Notes: generated from the letters alone by a model not told the origin. A stretch of DNA of 64,000 bases from Chelatococcus sp. (GCA_003248805.1 QFQY01000008.1:62001-126000), one strand, 5' to 3'; positions 42,407 to 51,381 are shown, counted from the stretch's first letter. Made by a program: numbers and translations.

Positions 42407-43471
42407 ATGAAGACGAGCTTCGTATCCACGCTCTCGCTGTCGAGCACCCTGCGCTCGTCGCTGCTCAAGGCACAGGAAAGCCTGATCGGCGCGCAGAAGG
42501 AGGTCACCACGGGCCGCTTCGCCGATATCGGCCTGGCCATCGGCGCCCGCACCGGACAGACGGTCAGCGTGCGCACGCAATACGACCGGATCGACGGCAT
42601 CATCGACACCAACGGGCTCGTCGCCTCGCGGCTCGACGCGTCGCAGAAGGCGCTCGACGGCATGCTGGAGACCGCGCAGAAATTCCTCGGGACGCTGATC
42701 GGCGTGCGCAGCGGCGAGAAGAGCGCCGACGTGCTGGTCACGGAAGCCAAGAACAACCTCCAGGCCGTGATCGCGACGGGCAACAGCTCGATGGCGGGCC
42801 AGTACATCTTCGCGGGGATCGACACCCAGCAGAAGCCGATGACCGACTATTTCGCGACGCCGGCCGCGGCGAACAAGACGGCGATCGACGCCGCCTTCGC
42901 CGCTGCCCCGCCCGCCGGCTTCGGCATGGTCCAGGATGCCGCGGGCGTCTCCGGCATCACGGCGGCGGAGATGACATCCTTCCTCCAGGGCGCCTTCGCC
43001 GCCGAGTTCCAGGACCCGGCCTGGACCACGAACTGGTCGAACGCCTCCAGCGCCAATGTGAACGCCCGCATCTCGCCCAACGAGGTGATCGAGGTCTCGA
43101 CCAACGCCAACGAGCAGTTCATGCGCAATCTGGCGAAGGTCTACACCATGGCCGCCGACCTCGGCACCAGGAACCTCAACACCAACGCCTATCAGGCGCT
43201 GGTCGACGAGGCGATCGACGTCGTGAACAACGCCGTCCGCGACCTGACCGCGGCCCAGGCGCAGCTCGGTTCCGCCGAGGCGCGCGTCACCACCGCGAGC
43301 GACCGGCTCTCCATCCAGCGCGACATCCTGGCCAAGCAGGTCTCGCGGTTCGAAGCGGTCGATCCCTTCGAGGCGCAGACCCGCGTCAGCCAGCTCACCA
43401 CGCAGATCGAGACATCCTACGCCCTGACGGCCCGCATCCAGAATCTCAGCATCCTCAACTACATGCGCTGA
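42407..43471 (+). CDS. flgL: Hook-filament junction protein FlgL (HAP3)
   Basis: Flagellin-like junction protein of 354 residues. The N-terminal helix ends with VTTGRFADIGLAIGARTGQT, typical of rhizobial FlgL, and the C-terminal coiled coil contains EAVDPFEAQTRVSQLTTQIE. Start ATG lies 4 bases after the flgK stop. It caps the junction to the filament. Confidence 0.94.
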   Translation: MKTSFVSTLSLSSTLRSSLLKAQESLIGAQKEVTTGRFADIGLAIGARTGQTVSVRTQYDRIDGIIDTNGLVASRLDASQKALDGMLETAQKFLGTLIGVRSGEKSADVLVTEAKNNLQAVIATGNSSMAGQYIFAGIDTQQKPMTDYFATPAAANKTAIDAAFAAAPPAGFGMVQDAAGVSGITAAEMTSFLQGAFAAEFQDPAWTTNWSNASSANVNARISPNEVIEVSTNANEQFMRNLAKVYTMAADLGTRNLNTNAYQALVDEAIDVVNNAVRDLTAAQAQLGSAEARVTTASDRLSIQRDILAKQVSRFEAVDPFEAQTRVSQLTTQIETSYALTARIQNLSILNYMR

Positions 43472-43505
43472 GCCGGGCCCTCGTCCCCCTACCAGGAGAG
43501 CTTTG

Positions 43506-43853
43506 ATGTATCTGAGTTCCTATGCGGCGATGGCCGAGGACGGCTCCGCGGCCGCGCGCGCCAACGAGTGGCGGGCTCTCGACCAGGCGGTCGCGCTTCT
43601 GGAGAAGGCGCGCCCCACCGGCTCGGCCTCGCTCGAGACGATCGAGGCCGCCTCGTTCCTGCGCCGCCTCTGGACGATCCTGATCGAGGACCTGGCGAGC
43701 GCGGAGAACGCGCTCCCCGAGGCGCTGCGCGCCTCCCTCATCTCGATCGGGCTGTTCGCGCTGCGCCAGGCCGATCTGCTGCGCCTCGGGCACTCCGAGG
43801 ATTTCGACTCGGTGATCGACGTCAACAAGATGATCCGGGACAGCCTGGCATGA
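43506..43853 (+). CDS. flaF: Flagellin synthesis regulator FlaF
   Basis: A 115-residue helical protein unique to alphaproteobacteria that is needed for flagellin production and acts with FlbT. The block EAASFLRRLWTILIEDLASAEN followed by ALPEALRASLISIGLF is characteristic (single conserved region). AGGAG precedes the ATG. Its end overlaps flbT by four bases (ATGA), so the two are coupled. Confidence 0.93.
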   Translation: MYLSSYAAMAEDGSAAARANEWRALDQAVALLEKARPTGSASLETIEAASFLRRLWTILIEDLASAENALPEALRASLISIGLFALRQADLLRLGHSEDFDSVIDVNKMIRDSLA

Positions 43854-44338
43854 GCACGACCTCCGGCAAGAGCATGAACCTGTCGCTGCGCCCCAACGAG
43901 AAGATCTACATCAACGGGGCGATCCTGAAATTCGACCGCAAGGTCTGCCTGGAACTGCTCAACGACGCGAATTTCCTGCTCGAGAGCCACATCATCCAGG
44001 CCGACGAGACGACCACGCCGCTGCGGCAGCTCTATTTCGTCGTCCAGACCATGCTGATCGATCCGAAGAACGTCGCCGTCACCCGGCCGGTCTTCGAGCA
44101 GATGGTGATGTCGACGGTCGGCATCTTCGAGGACGAGGACGTCGTCGGCGGCCTGCGCGACGTCGATCTCCTCGTCGCCGAGGACCGTTTCTTCGAGGCG
44201 CTGAAGCGCCTGCGCTCGCTCTATCCCGCGGAGGCCGCGATCCTCGCAAGCCCCGGGCAGGCTCAGCCTGCCAGGATCGACGTCACGGTCAGACGGAACC
44301 CCGCCCTGCGCGAGATCGCGCCGGCGCAGGTCGCATAG
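43850..44338 (+). CDS. flbT: Flagellin mRNA regulator FlbT
   Basis: Post-transcriptional regulator of flagellin; in Caulobacter FlbT binds the 5' leader of flagellin mRNA. The 162-residue product has SLRPNEKIYINGAILKFDRK and TPLRQLYFVVQTMLIDPKN, both conserved in FlbT. The fliC leader in this window (57800-57997) is its expected target. Overlaps flaF by four bases and lies 9 bases before flgD. Confidence 0.95.
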   Translation: MSTTSGKSMNLSLRPNEKIYINGAILKFDRKVCLELLNDANFLLESHIIQADETTTPLRQLYFVVQTMLIDPKNVAVTRPVFEQMVMSTVGIFEDEDVVGGLRDVDLLVAEDRFFEALKRLRSLYPAEAAILASPGQAQPARIDVTVRRNPALREIAPAQVA

Positions 44339-44347
44339 GAGGCGGCA

Positions 44348-44650
44348 ATGGATGTGAGCAGCACTCAGTCAGCGACGGCATCCGCCAGCGCGACGCCGAC
44401 GCCGACCGCCACCACGGCGTCCTCCGGCAACATGGCGGACTACAACACCTTCCTCCAGTTGCTGATCGCGCAGGTGAAGAACCAGGACCCGACGAGCCCG
44501 ACGGACCCGGCGCAATACGTCCAGCAGTTCGCGGCGCTCTCCCAGGTCCAGCAGGGCGCGCTGACCAACCAGAAGCTCGACGAGATCATCACGCGCCTGG
44601 GCCAGGCCTCGCCCGCGACGCCTACACCCACCCCCACGCCCGCGACCTGA
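44348..44650 (+). CDS. flgD: Hook assembly scaffold protein FlgD, one-domain form
   Basis: A 100-residue protein carrying only the N-terminal scaffold segment of FlgD: DYNTFLQLLIAQVKNQDPTS followed by PAQYVQQFAALSQVQQG, which are diagnostic. The tudor-like and Ig-like domains of enterobacterial FlgD are missing; rhizobial FlgD proteins are also short, but this one is at the low end. Both ends are Ala/Thr/Pro repeats (TPTPTPTPAT at the C-terminus). Needed to cap the growing hook. Confidence 0.9.
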   Translation: MDVSSTQSATASASATPTPTATTASSGNMADYNTFLQLLIAQVKNQDPTSPTDPAQYVQQFAALSQVQQGALTNQKLDEIITRLGQASPATPTPTPTPAT

Positions 44651-44658
44651 GCGCGCCG

Positions 44659-44925
44659 ATGAACGAGGCCGATGCTCTCGACCTGCTGCGCGACGCGATC
44701 TGGGCCATCGTCACCGGCGCCGGCCCCGCAGTGGCCGCCGCCATGGCGATCGGCATCGCCATCGCGCTGATGCAGGCGCTGACGCAGGTGCAGGAGGCGA
44801 CCCTGACCTTCGTGCCCAAGATCGTCGTCATCCTCGTCGTGATGGCGACGACGGGCTCCTTCACCGGGGCGCAGATCTTCACCTTCACCGAGCGCGTCTA
44901 TTCACGCATCGAGCGCGGCTTCTGA
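44659..44925 (+). CDS. fliQ: Flagellar export gate protein FliQ
   Basis: An 88-residue protein with two membrane helices, part of the FliP-FliQ-FliR gate. The first helix (VAAAMAIGIAIALMQALTQVQ) and the link EATLTFVPKIV are the family signature. It starts 8 bases after the flgD stop and is followed by flhA. Confidence 0.94.
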   Translation: MNEADALDLLRDAIWAIVTGAGPAVAAAMAIGIAIALMQALTQVQEATLTFVPKIVVILVVMATTGSFTGAQIFTFTERVYSRIERGF

Positions 44926-44999
44926 CGAGGCCGCCCCCGCGCCGCGGTCGGCTGCCGCGGGGCATCGAGACATCCGCCGCCGCCGAGAGCAGGGCTTAG

Positions 45000-47093
45000 A
45001 TGGCAAATCAGGACATTCTTCCGGTGGGAGCGGTCGCGGCGCCGAAGAACAGCCGCGACGTCGGCTTCGCGGTCGGCATCATCGCGATCCTCTCGATCCT
45101 GTTCCTGCCGATTCCGGCCTTCCTGATCGACATGGGGCTGGCGCTCTCGATCGCGCTGTCCGTGCTCATCCTGATGGTGGCGCTGTGGATCCAGAAGCCG
45201 CTCGAGTTCTCGTCCTTCCCCACCGTGCTCCTGGTGGCGACGATGCTGCGGCTCTCCCTCAACATCGCCACGACCCGCGTCATCCTCTCCCACGGCAACG
45301 AGGGCTCGCACGCCGCCGGCTACATCATCGACGGCTTCGCGCGCTTCGTCATCGGCGGCGACTTCGTCATCGGCCTGATCGTCTTCATCATCCTCGTCAC
45401 GGTCAATTTCATCGTCATCACCAAGGGCGCGACCCGCATCGCCGAGGTCGGCGCCCGCTTCACGCTCGACGCCATCCCCGGCAAGCAGATGGCGATCGAC
45501 GCCGACCTCTCCGCCGGCCTGATCGACGCTCCGGAGGCGCAGCGCCGCCGCCGCGAGCTGGAGGAGGAGAGCTCCTTCTTCGGCGCGATGGACGGCGCTT
45601 CCAAATTCGTGCGCGGCGACGCCATCGCCGGCCTGATCATCACCGCGGTGAACATCCTCGGCGGCATCATCATCGGCTCGACGCGCCATGGCATGTCGCT
45701 CGGCCAGGCCTCCGACGTCTTCGTCAAGCTCGCGGTCGGCGATGGTCTCGTCACCCAGATTCCGGCGCTGATCGTCTCGCTGGCGGCGGGCCTGCTGGTC
45801 TCGAAGGGCGGCACCCGCGGCTCCGCCGAGCAGGCCATCCTGAGCCAGCTCGGCCACTATCCGCGCGCATTGTTCGTCGCCGCCCTGCTGATGGGCATTC
45901 TCGCGGTCGTCCCGGGTCTGCCGATCCTGCCCTTCGCGGCGCTGGGCGGCCTGATGGCCTTCGTCGGCTACACCATCCCCAAGCGTCTGGCCGAGCGCGA
46001 GGCGGCGGAGAACGAGGCCCGTGCGGTCGCCGCCGAGGAGAAGACCCGCGAGACCAAGGACACCGTCCAGGACTCGTTGAAGAGCGCCGAGATCGAGCTG
46101 TGCCTCGGCAAGCAGCTCTCGGCCGAGATGCTGAGCGCCCATGGTGAACTCGCACACCGCGTCAGCAAGATGCGCAAGAAATTCGCGGCGGAATGCGGCT
46201 TCGTCGTGCCGGAGATCAAGCTCTCCGACAGCCTGCATCTGCCGCCCAAGGCCTATGAATTCCGCATCCACGGCACCGTCGTCGCCTCGGGCGAGATGCG
46301 CCCCGGCAGCGTCATGGTGGTCGTCGGCGAGGGCCGCATGCCCGATCTGCCGGGCGAGGAGGTCCGCGAGCCGGCCTTCGGCGTCAAGGCGCTCTGGGTC
46401 TCGGAAAGCTACGCCTCCGACGTCCGCCGCGAGGGCATGCAGACCGTCGACCGGATTTCGGTGCTGCTCACCCATCTGAGCGAGACGATCCGCAAGAATC
46501 TGGGGCAGCTCCTGTCCTACAAGGACATGCGCGCGCTGCTCGACCGGCTCGGCCCCGAATACAAGAAGCTGCTCGACGAGATCTGCCCGGCGCATATGTC
46601 GCTGTCGAGCCTGCAGGCGGTGCTGCGGCTGCTGCTGGCGGAGCGCGTCTCGATCCGCAACCTGCACCTCATCCTCGAGGTCATCGCCGAGATCGCCCCG
46701 CATGTCCGGCGCGCCGAGCAGATCGTCGAGCATGTCCGCATGCGCATGGCCCAGCAGATCTGCGGCGACCTCACGGAAGGCGGCGTGCTCAACATCCTGC
46801 GTCTCGGCAATCGCTGGGACCTCGCCTTCCATGAGAGCCTGCGCCGCGACGCCAAGGGCGAGGTCGTCGAGTTCGACATCGACCCGCGCCTGATCGAGGA
46901 ATTCGCGGGCGAGGCGACCACCGCGATCCGGGCCCGCATGGCCGAGGGGCACGGCTTCGTGCTCGTCACCAGCCCCGAGGCGCGGCCCTATGTGCGCATG
47001 GTCATCGAGCGCATCTTCCCGGCGCTGCCCGTGCTGTCGCATGTCGAGATCGCGCGCGGGCTCGAGGTCAAGATGCTGGGGACGATCTCGTGA
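45000..47093 (+). CDS. flhA: Flagellar export apparatus protein FlhA
   Basis: Large export-gate protein of 697 residues that forms the cytoplasmic nonamer ring. Eight membrane helices fill the first half, with the FHIPEP signature ARFTLDAIPGKQMAIDADL between helices 4 and 5; the soluble C-terminal half contains VLRLLLAERVSIRNLHLILE. Length is standard. Its stop overlaps the GTG start of fliR by three bases. Confidence 0.97.
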   Translation: MANQDILPVGAVAAPKNSRDVGFAVGIIAILSILFLPIPAFLIDMGLALSIALSVLILMVALWIQKPLEFSSFPTVLLVATMLRLSLNIATTRVILSHGNEGSHAAGYIIDGFARFVIGGDFVIGLIVFIILVTVNFIVITKGATRIAEVGARFTLDAIPGKQMAIDADLSAGLIDAPEAQRRRRELEEESSFFGAMDGASKFVRGDAIAGLIITAVNILGGIIIGSTRHGMSLGQASDVFVKLAVGDGLVTQIPALIVSLAAGLLVSKGGTRGSAEQAILSQLGHYPRALFVAALLMGILAVVPGLPILPFAALGGLMAFVGYTIPKRLAEREAAENEARAVAAEEKTRETKDTVQDSLKSAEIELCLGKQLSAEMLSAHGELAHRVSKMRKKFAAECGFVVPEIKLSDSLHLPPKAYEFRIHGTVVASGEMRPGSVMVVVGEGRMPDLPGEEVREPAFGVKALWVSESYASDVRREGMQTVDRISVLLTHLSETIRKNLGQLLSYKDMRALLDRLGPEYKKLLDEICPAHMSLSSLQAVLRLLLAERVSIRNLHLILEVIAEIAPHVRRAEQIVEHVRMRMAQQICGDLTEGGVLNILRLGNRWDLAFHESLRRDAKGEVVEFDIDPRLIEEFAGEATTAIRARMAEGHGFVLVTSPEARPYVRMVIERIFPALPVLSHVEIARGLEVKMLGTIS

Positions 47094-47845
47094 CTGAGGT
47101 CACGCCCGACACGCTGCTGCATGCCTTCATCGTCTTCTGCCGCATCGGCGCCTGCCTGATGCTGATGCCGGGCTTCTCCAGCCCGCGCGTGCCGGCGCGC
47201 ATCCGCCTCTTCCTCGCGCTGGCGGTCACCGTCGCGCTGGCGCCGCTGGTCCTGGCCGAGGTCGCGGCGGCGCTCGCCGATCCGAGCCCGGCGACGCTGG
47301 TGCGCGTGATCCTCTCCGAGAGCCTGACGGGCGCGCTCATCGGGCTGATGGCGCGCATCTTCTTCCTGGCGCTCCAGACCATCGCCACCGCCATGGCCAC
47401 GGCGGCCGGCCTCGGCCAGCTACCCGGCCTGCCGATCGACGAGGCGGAAGCCTCGACCCCCTTCGTCACGCTGTTCACCATGACAGCCGTGACCCTGATG
47501 TTCGTCACCGGCCAGCATGCCGAGGTGATGAAGGCGCTCGTGGGCTCCTATGCACGGCTGGCTCCCGCCACGCCGTTCCAGCCGCAGGCCGGGCTGATCC
47601 AGATCGCCGACAGGCTGGCCGAGACCTTTTTCCTCGCCCTGAGGATCGGCAGCCCCTTCATGATCTATGCGGTCGTGGTCAATCTCGCGATCGGGCTGAT
47701 GAACAAGCTCACCCCGCAGATCCCGGTCTATTTCGTCTCGATGCCCTTCGTCATCGCCGGCGGGCTGTTCCTGCTCTACTTCACGGCGACGGAGTCGCTG
47801 CGCCTCTTCGCGACCGCCTTCTCCTCCTGGCTGGCGCACGGCTGA
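47090..47845 (+). CDS. fliR: Flagellar export gate protein FliR
   Basis: Third gate component, 251 residues with six membrane helices. The early FSSPRVPARIRLFLALAVTV and the late LMNKLTPQIPVYFVSMPFVI are the conserved FliR blocks. Starts at GTG 47090, coupled to the end of flhA. Four small genes of mostly unassigned function follow. Confidence 0.96.
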   Translation: MTEVTPDTLLHAFIVFCRIGACLMLMPGFSSPRVPARIRLFLALAVTVALAPLVLAEVAAALADPSPATLVRVILSESLTGALIGLMARIFFLALQTIATAMATAAGLGQLPGLPIDEAEASTPFVTLFTMTAVTLMFVTGQHAEVMKALVGSYARLAPATPFQPQAGLIQIADRLAETFFLALRIGSPFMIYAVVVNLAIGLMNKLTPQIPVYFVSMPFVIAGGLFLLYFTATESLRLFATAFSSWLAHG

Positions 47846-47848
47846 GTC

Positions 47849-48253
47849 ATGGCGGCGAACCGGCTCAAGGCGATCGAGCGCATGCTGGCCATCCAGTCGC
47901 GCATCCGCGCGCTCGCCGAATGGCGCAAGCTGGCGCTCGAGCGGCAGGCCAGCCAGGCGCGCGACGAGACGCGCGTGCTGATCTCGGCGCTGGCGGGTGG
48001 TGGCGGGCCGGTCGATGGTCTCTTCGCCGAATTTACCGCCAAACGCCTTCATCGCGTCTCGCTCTCGCTCTGGGAGCTCGACCATGCGGCGCGCGAGCAG
48101 GCCGCGCGCCTGGCCGGCGAGGTGGCGCGCGAGAAGCGCACCGCGCGCCTCGCCGACAGAGTGCGCCGCATCAAGCTGCGCGCCGACGAGGACGGCGCCC
48201 TGCGCGAGGTCATGGACGCGGTCGAGGCGCGGCGCGCCGCAAGCCTGGAATAA
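47849..48253 (+). CDS. Coiled-coil protein of the flagellar operon (FliJ-like by position)
   Basis: A 134-residue, strongly charged helical protein without membrane segments; the two halves (RMLAIQSRIRALAEWRKLAL and LWELDHAAREQAARLAGEV) look like a two-stranded coiled coil, the design of FliJ, which links the ATPase FliI to the export gate. No direct family match was recognised; the FliJ suggestion rests on size, composition and the lack of any other fliJ in the window. It starts 3 bases after fliR. Confidence 0.6.
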   Translation: MAANRLKAIERMLAIQSRIRALAEWRKLALERQASQARDETRVLISALAGGGGPVDGLFAEFTAKRLHRVSLSLWELDHAAREQAARLAGEVAREKRTARLADRVRRIKLRADEDGALREVMDAVEARRAASLE

Positions 48254-48306
48254 GCCTGATCCGCCAAGCTCCGCCCGTGACCGATTCACCTTCGTGGGAA
48301 GTGACG

Positions 48307-48942
48307 ATGGCCATATCCCCTCCGTCCGACATCGTGCTCGACGTAGCCCGCGCGGCCGATCCCCAGCGCCTGCAACTGGCCTATGACCGGCTTCAGAAGC
48401 TGAGCTCGCCCGGCGCCGTCGGGACCCAGTTCGCCTCGCTCGTCGACGAGACGGGCGAGGCCGCCCGCGGCCTCGCCGGGGCTCGCGAGCACTTCGCGGC
48501 GCAGGCCGTCGCGCGGAAGGCCGCCGCCCTGGCCGAGAACACGCCCGCGGCGAAGACCGCCCGCCAGTTCGAGGCGCAGGTCGCCACGAGCTTCATCGAG
48601 CAGATCATGCCGAAGCCGACCGCCGAGACCTACGGGTCCGGCCTCTCCGGCGAGGTCTGGCGCTCGATGCTGGCCGAGCAGATCGCCGGGCAGATCGCCA
48701 AGGGCAAGGGCTTCGGCATCCGCGAGCAGGTCCAGGCCGCGATCGCCGCGCGCGAGGCCGGCGCGACCCAGGGCCAGGCGACCGTCGCCGCCGACGCGAC
48801 CCGGCATCTGCCTGACCGTCAGATCAGCGCCGCCGGGGCGACCGGCCGCGACCTCACCATCCCGCTGGCGGTCGAGCACCGCTTCCTCGACATCCTGAAG
48901 CCGCCCGCCGCCGGTTCGGCTTCCCTGACACGCAAGGCCTGA
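48307..48942 (+). CDS. FlgJ-like rod-binding protein
   Basis: A 211-residue protein with a central rod-binding domain: ARQFEAQVATSFIEQIMPK followed by YGSGLSGEVWRSMLAEQIAG matches the N-terminal domain of FlgJ. The peptidoglycan hydrolase domain of enterobacterial FlgJ is missing, as in rhizobia. It is long for this type because of a poorly conserved Ala-rich tail (about residues 155-211). It would cap and assemble the rod. Confidence 0.82.
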   Translation: MAISPPSDIVLDVARAADPQRLQLAYDRLQKLSSPGAVGTQFASLVDETGEAARGLAGAREHFAAQAVARKAAALAENTPAAKTARQFEAQVATSFIEQIMPKPTAETYGSGLSGEVWRSMLAEQIAGQIAKGKGFGIREQVQAAIAAREAGATQGQATVAADATRHLPDRQISAAGATGRDLTIPLAVEHRFLDILKPPAAGSASLTRKA

Positions 48943-48948
48943 TCCGCC

Positions 48949-49428
48949 ATGACCGGACAAGACGGCATCGCCGCCGCTCAGCTTCCCGCCCTGTTCCTGC
49001 CCGACGCGCCGATGGGCGTTCCCCTCTCGGCCATCGAGGGGGAGATCGTGGCCGTGAGCGCACCGCTCTCACCGTCCGCGCAGGCTCTGCTCGGCGTTCT
49101 CGACCGGCTGGAGCAGTCTCTCGACAGCGAGACGACGGCGCTCAGGACCCTGCGCAGCGCCGATTTCGTGCGCCTCAACGAGATCAAGAGCCGCCTGCTG
49201 CTCGACACCAGCCGGGCCGTGCGCGGCGTCGAGCGAGAGGCCATCGACGGCCGGCTGGTCGGGCGGCTCCAGACCGTCCGGCTCAAGCTCGAGCAGAACC
49301 GCCTCGCCGTGGCGATGCATCTCGACGCGGTCCGCGAGATCGCCGCCGCCATGTCCGCCACCTTGATCGACGCGGAATCCGACGGCACCTATTCGGCCCG
49401 CATGGCCGCCGGCCCGGGCGTGGCCTGA
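48949..49428 (+). CDS. FlgN-like flagellar chaperone candidate
   Basis: A 159-residue, largely helical protein. A disordered N-terminus (about 1-40) is followed by LDRLEQSLDSETTALRTLR and LKLEQNRLAVAMHLDAVREI, which resemble the helical hairpin of FlgN, the chaperone for FlgK and FlgL. Those clients are encoded earlier in the same operon. The match is weak and partly contextual. It starts 6 bases after the FlgJ-like gene and abuts the next gene. Confidence 0.55.
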   Translation: MTGQDGIAAAQLPALFLPDAPMGVPLSAIEGEIVAVSAPLSPSAQALLGVLDRLEQSLDSETTALRTLRSADFVRLNEIKSRLLLDTSRAVRGVEREAIDGRLVGRLQTVRLKLEQNRLAVAMHLDAVREIAAAMSATLIDAESDGTYSARMAAGPGVA

Positions 49429-49880
49429 TGATCGTCAGGCTGCTCGTGCTCGGCTTGTGGGTCTGCGGCGTCACGCTCGCGGCGAGCCATGTCGCCGCGA
49501 CCTGGCGGGCCGAGACACCGCCGGAGCCGGAGGCGCCTCTGCTCGAGGGGCTGGACTACGAGGAGACGAGCCCCGTCCATGTCCCGATCCTCGCCAATGG
49601 CGAGGTGCAGGGCTATGTCGCGGCCCAGCTCGTCTTCACCATCGACGCGCGCACCTTGCGCCTGATGAGCGTCAAGCCGCACGCTTTCATCCAGGACGAG
49701 ACCCTGCGCACCATCTACTCGGACACCAAGGTGGATTTCGCCCGGCTCGAGCGCGTCGACATCGACGCGCTGCTGCAGGGCGTGAAGACGCGCGTGAACG
49801 CGCGCCTTGGCAGCGACCTCGTCAAGGACCTGCTCGTCAAGGAGTTCAACTACATCCGCAAGGACCAGCTGAGGAGCTGA
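49428..49880 (+). CDS. FliL-like periplasmic membrane-anchored protein
   Basis: A 150-residue product with an N-terminal membrane helix (LLVLGLWVCGVTLAASHVAA), a short acidic linker and a periplasmic domain. The domain alternates beta strands with long helices: VPILANGEVQGYVAAQLVFT, then DALLQGVKTRVNARLGSDLV and a final strand FNYIRKDQL. That order resembles the FliL/SPFH-like fold, although no conserved residue motif proves it. A canonical fliL is at 32971-33480, so this would be a second, diverged copy. It ends the hook operon and is followed by a terminator. Confidence 0.6.
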   Translation: MIVRLLVLGLWVCGVTLAASHVAATWRAETPPEPEAPLLEGLDYEETSPVHVPILANGEVQGYVAAQLVFTIDARTLRLMSVKPHAFIQDETLRTIYSDTKVDFARLERVDIDALLQGVKTRVNARLGSDLVKDLLVKEFNYIRKDQLRS

Positions 49881-49904
49881 CGACCGGCACGCCCCGACGA
49901 TAGC

Positions 49905-49941
49905 GGCCCGCCCGTCCCGAGGACGCAGGCGGGCCCTTTTT
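49905..49941 (+). terminator. Intrinsic terminator of the hook-export operon
   Basis: GGCCCGCC (49905-49912) and GGCGGGCC (49928-49935) pair around a 15-base loop, followed by CTTTTT. It lies 25 bases after the last gene of the flgE-to-FliL-like operon and separates it from the converging fliI operon. Confidence 0.88.
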
Positions 49942-49995
49942 GCGTGAAGCGGTGATCCGCCGGGCGCGTCTTGGCCGGGCTTCGCGCCGTTTCGT

Positions 49996-51318
49996 TCAGC
50001 CCTGGAACGCCGCCGCCAGGTCCTTGAAGACGTCGCCGCTGAGCGGGTCGTCCGGCCCCTGGTGGAGGGCGTCGTAGATCTTCGGCACGAAGGTGATCGC
50101 CTTGTCGAGTTCGGCGTCGGCGCCCGGCTGGTATCCGCCCATCAGGCGCAGGTCCCGCGTGTCCTCGAAGCGCGAGACCAGCGCCTTCAGCCGCGAGGCG
50201 AGCGTGCGCTGCTCCGGCGTCCAGACATGATGGGCGAGGCGCGAGACCGAGCCGAGGATGTTCACCGCCGGATACCGGCCCTGGTCGGCGATCGAGCGGT
50301 CGAGCACGAGATGGCCGTCGAGCGTGCCGCGGATCGAGTCGGCGACGGGGTCGTTGTGGTCGTCGCCGTCGATCAGCACGGAGAAGATGCCGGTGATCGT
50401 GCCCGTGCCCTCGATGCCGGGGCCGGCGCGCTCCAGCAGCTTCGGCAGCGTCGAGAAGACGCTCGGCGTGTAGCCGCGCGCCACCGCCGGCTCGCCGGCG
50501 GCGAGCGCCACGTCGCGGGCGGCATGCGCCAGGCGCGTCACGGAATCGACGATCAGCAGCACGTCCTCGCCCTGGTCGCGGAAATATTCGGCGATGGCCA
50601 TGGCGGTCTGTGGGGCGAGGCGGCGCATCATCGCGCTCTCGTCGCTGGTCGAGACCACGGCGACGGCGTTGGCGCGGTTGTCGCCGAGCGTGTCGTCGAG
50701 GAATTCGCGCACTTCGCGGCCGCGCTCGCCGACGAGCCCGATCACCACGGTGCCGAAGCCCGACGAGCGCGCGAGCATCGAGAGCAGCGTCGACTTGCCG
50801 ACGCCGGAGCCTGCGAAGATGCCGATGCGCTGGCCCGCGCAGAGCGGCGTGAACAGGTCGATGACCTTCACGCCGGTGCGGATCGGCCGCGTGACGCGGG
50901 CGCGCTTCATGGCTTCCGGCGGCGAGGTATCGACGGGGACGGCGATCTCGCCCTGAAGGAGGGGCGCTCCGTCGTCGATGGGCTGGCCGAGGGCGTTGAC
51001 GACACGGCCCTTCCAGCTCCGGTCGGGCCGCAGCGTCATCGGGCCGGCGAGGCTGGCGCGGGCGCCGAGCCCCACGCCGGCGGTCGTGGCGAAGGGCTTC
51101 ACCAGAACGCCCTGCCTGTCGATGCGGATGGCCTCGCCGAGCTCGGCGCGCCCGTTCGCCGTCAAGGCGATGCGCTCGCCCAGCCTGACGAAGGGCGACA
51201 GGCCGGCCACGCGCACCGTCGCCGGCGTCACCTCGCAGACCGTGCCGCCGACGGCCACGAGGTCGAGCGGCTGCGGCCCGCCCGCGAGGCTCTGTTCGAG
51301 ACGTGCGAGGGTGTTCAT
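49996..51318 (-). CDS. fliI: Flagellum-specific ATPase FliI
   Basis: Hexameric F1-beta-like ATPase that energises flagellar export. The 440-residue protein has Walker A AGSGVGKSTLLS (169-180), GERGREVREFLDD and the Walker B region DVLLIVDSVTRLAHAARDV, with family-typical KRARVTRPIRTGVKVIDLF upstream. Length is standard. It is the last gene of the leftward DUF1217-flgF-fliI set; its partner FliH-like protein is at 61060. Confidence 0.97.
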   Translation of the reverse strand: MNTLARLEQSLAGGPQPLDLVAVGGTVCEVTPATVRVAGLSPFVRLGERIALTANGRAELGEAIRIDRQGVLVKPFATTAGVGLGARASLAGPMTLRPDRSWKGRVVNALGQPIDDGAPLLQGEIAVPVDTSPPEAMKRARVTRPIRTGVKVIDLFTPLCAGQRIGIFAGSGVGKSTLLSMLARSSGFGTVVIGLVGERGREVREFLDDTLGDNRANAVAVVSTSDESAMMRRLAPQTAMAIAEYFRDQGEDVLLIVDSVTRLAHAARDVALAAGEPAVARGYTPSVFSTLPKLLERAGPGIEGTGTITGIFSVLIDGDDHNDPVADSIRGTLDGHLVLDRSIADQGRYPAVNILGSVSRLAHHVWTPEQRTLASRLKALVSRFEDTRDLRLMGGYQPGADAELDKAITFVPKIYDALHQGPDDPLSGDVFKDLAAAFQG

Positions 51319-51381
51319 CGACCGGCTCCGATCACGGACGGGCAGGGGGGAGGGATGGCGAGGCGCGGCGGCGGCCCCTGG

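Noticed and set aside
44898..47042. 714-codon minus-strand frame opposite flhA
   Set aside because: Its composition is dominated by Asp, Arg and Ala and it lacks hydrophobic core segments; flhA on the plus strand is certain.
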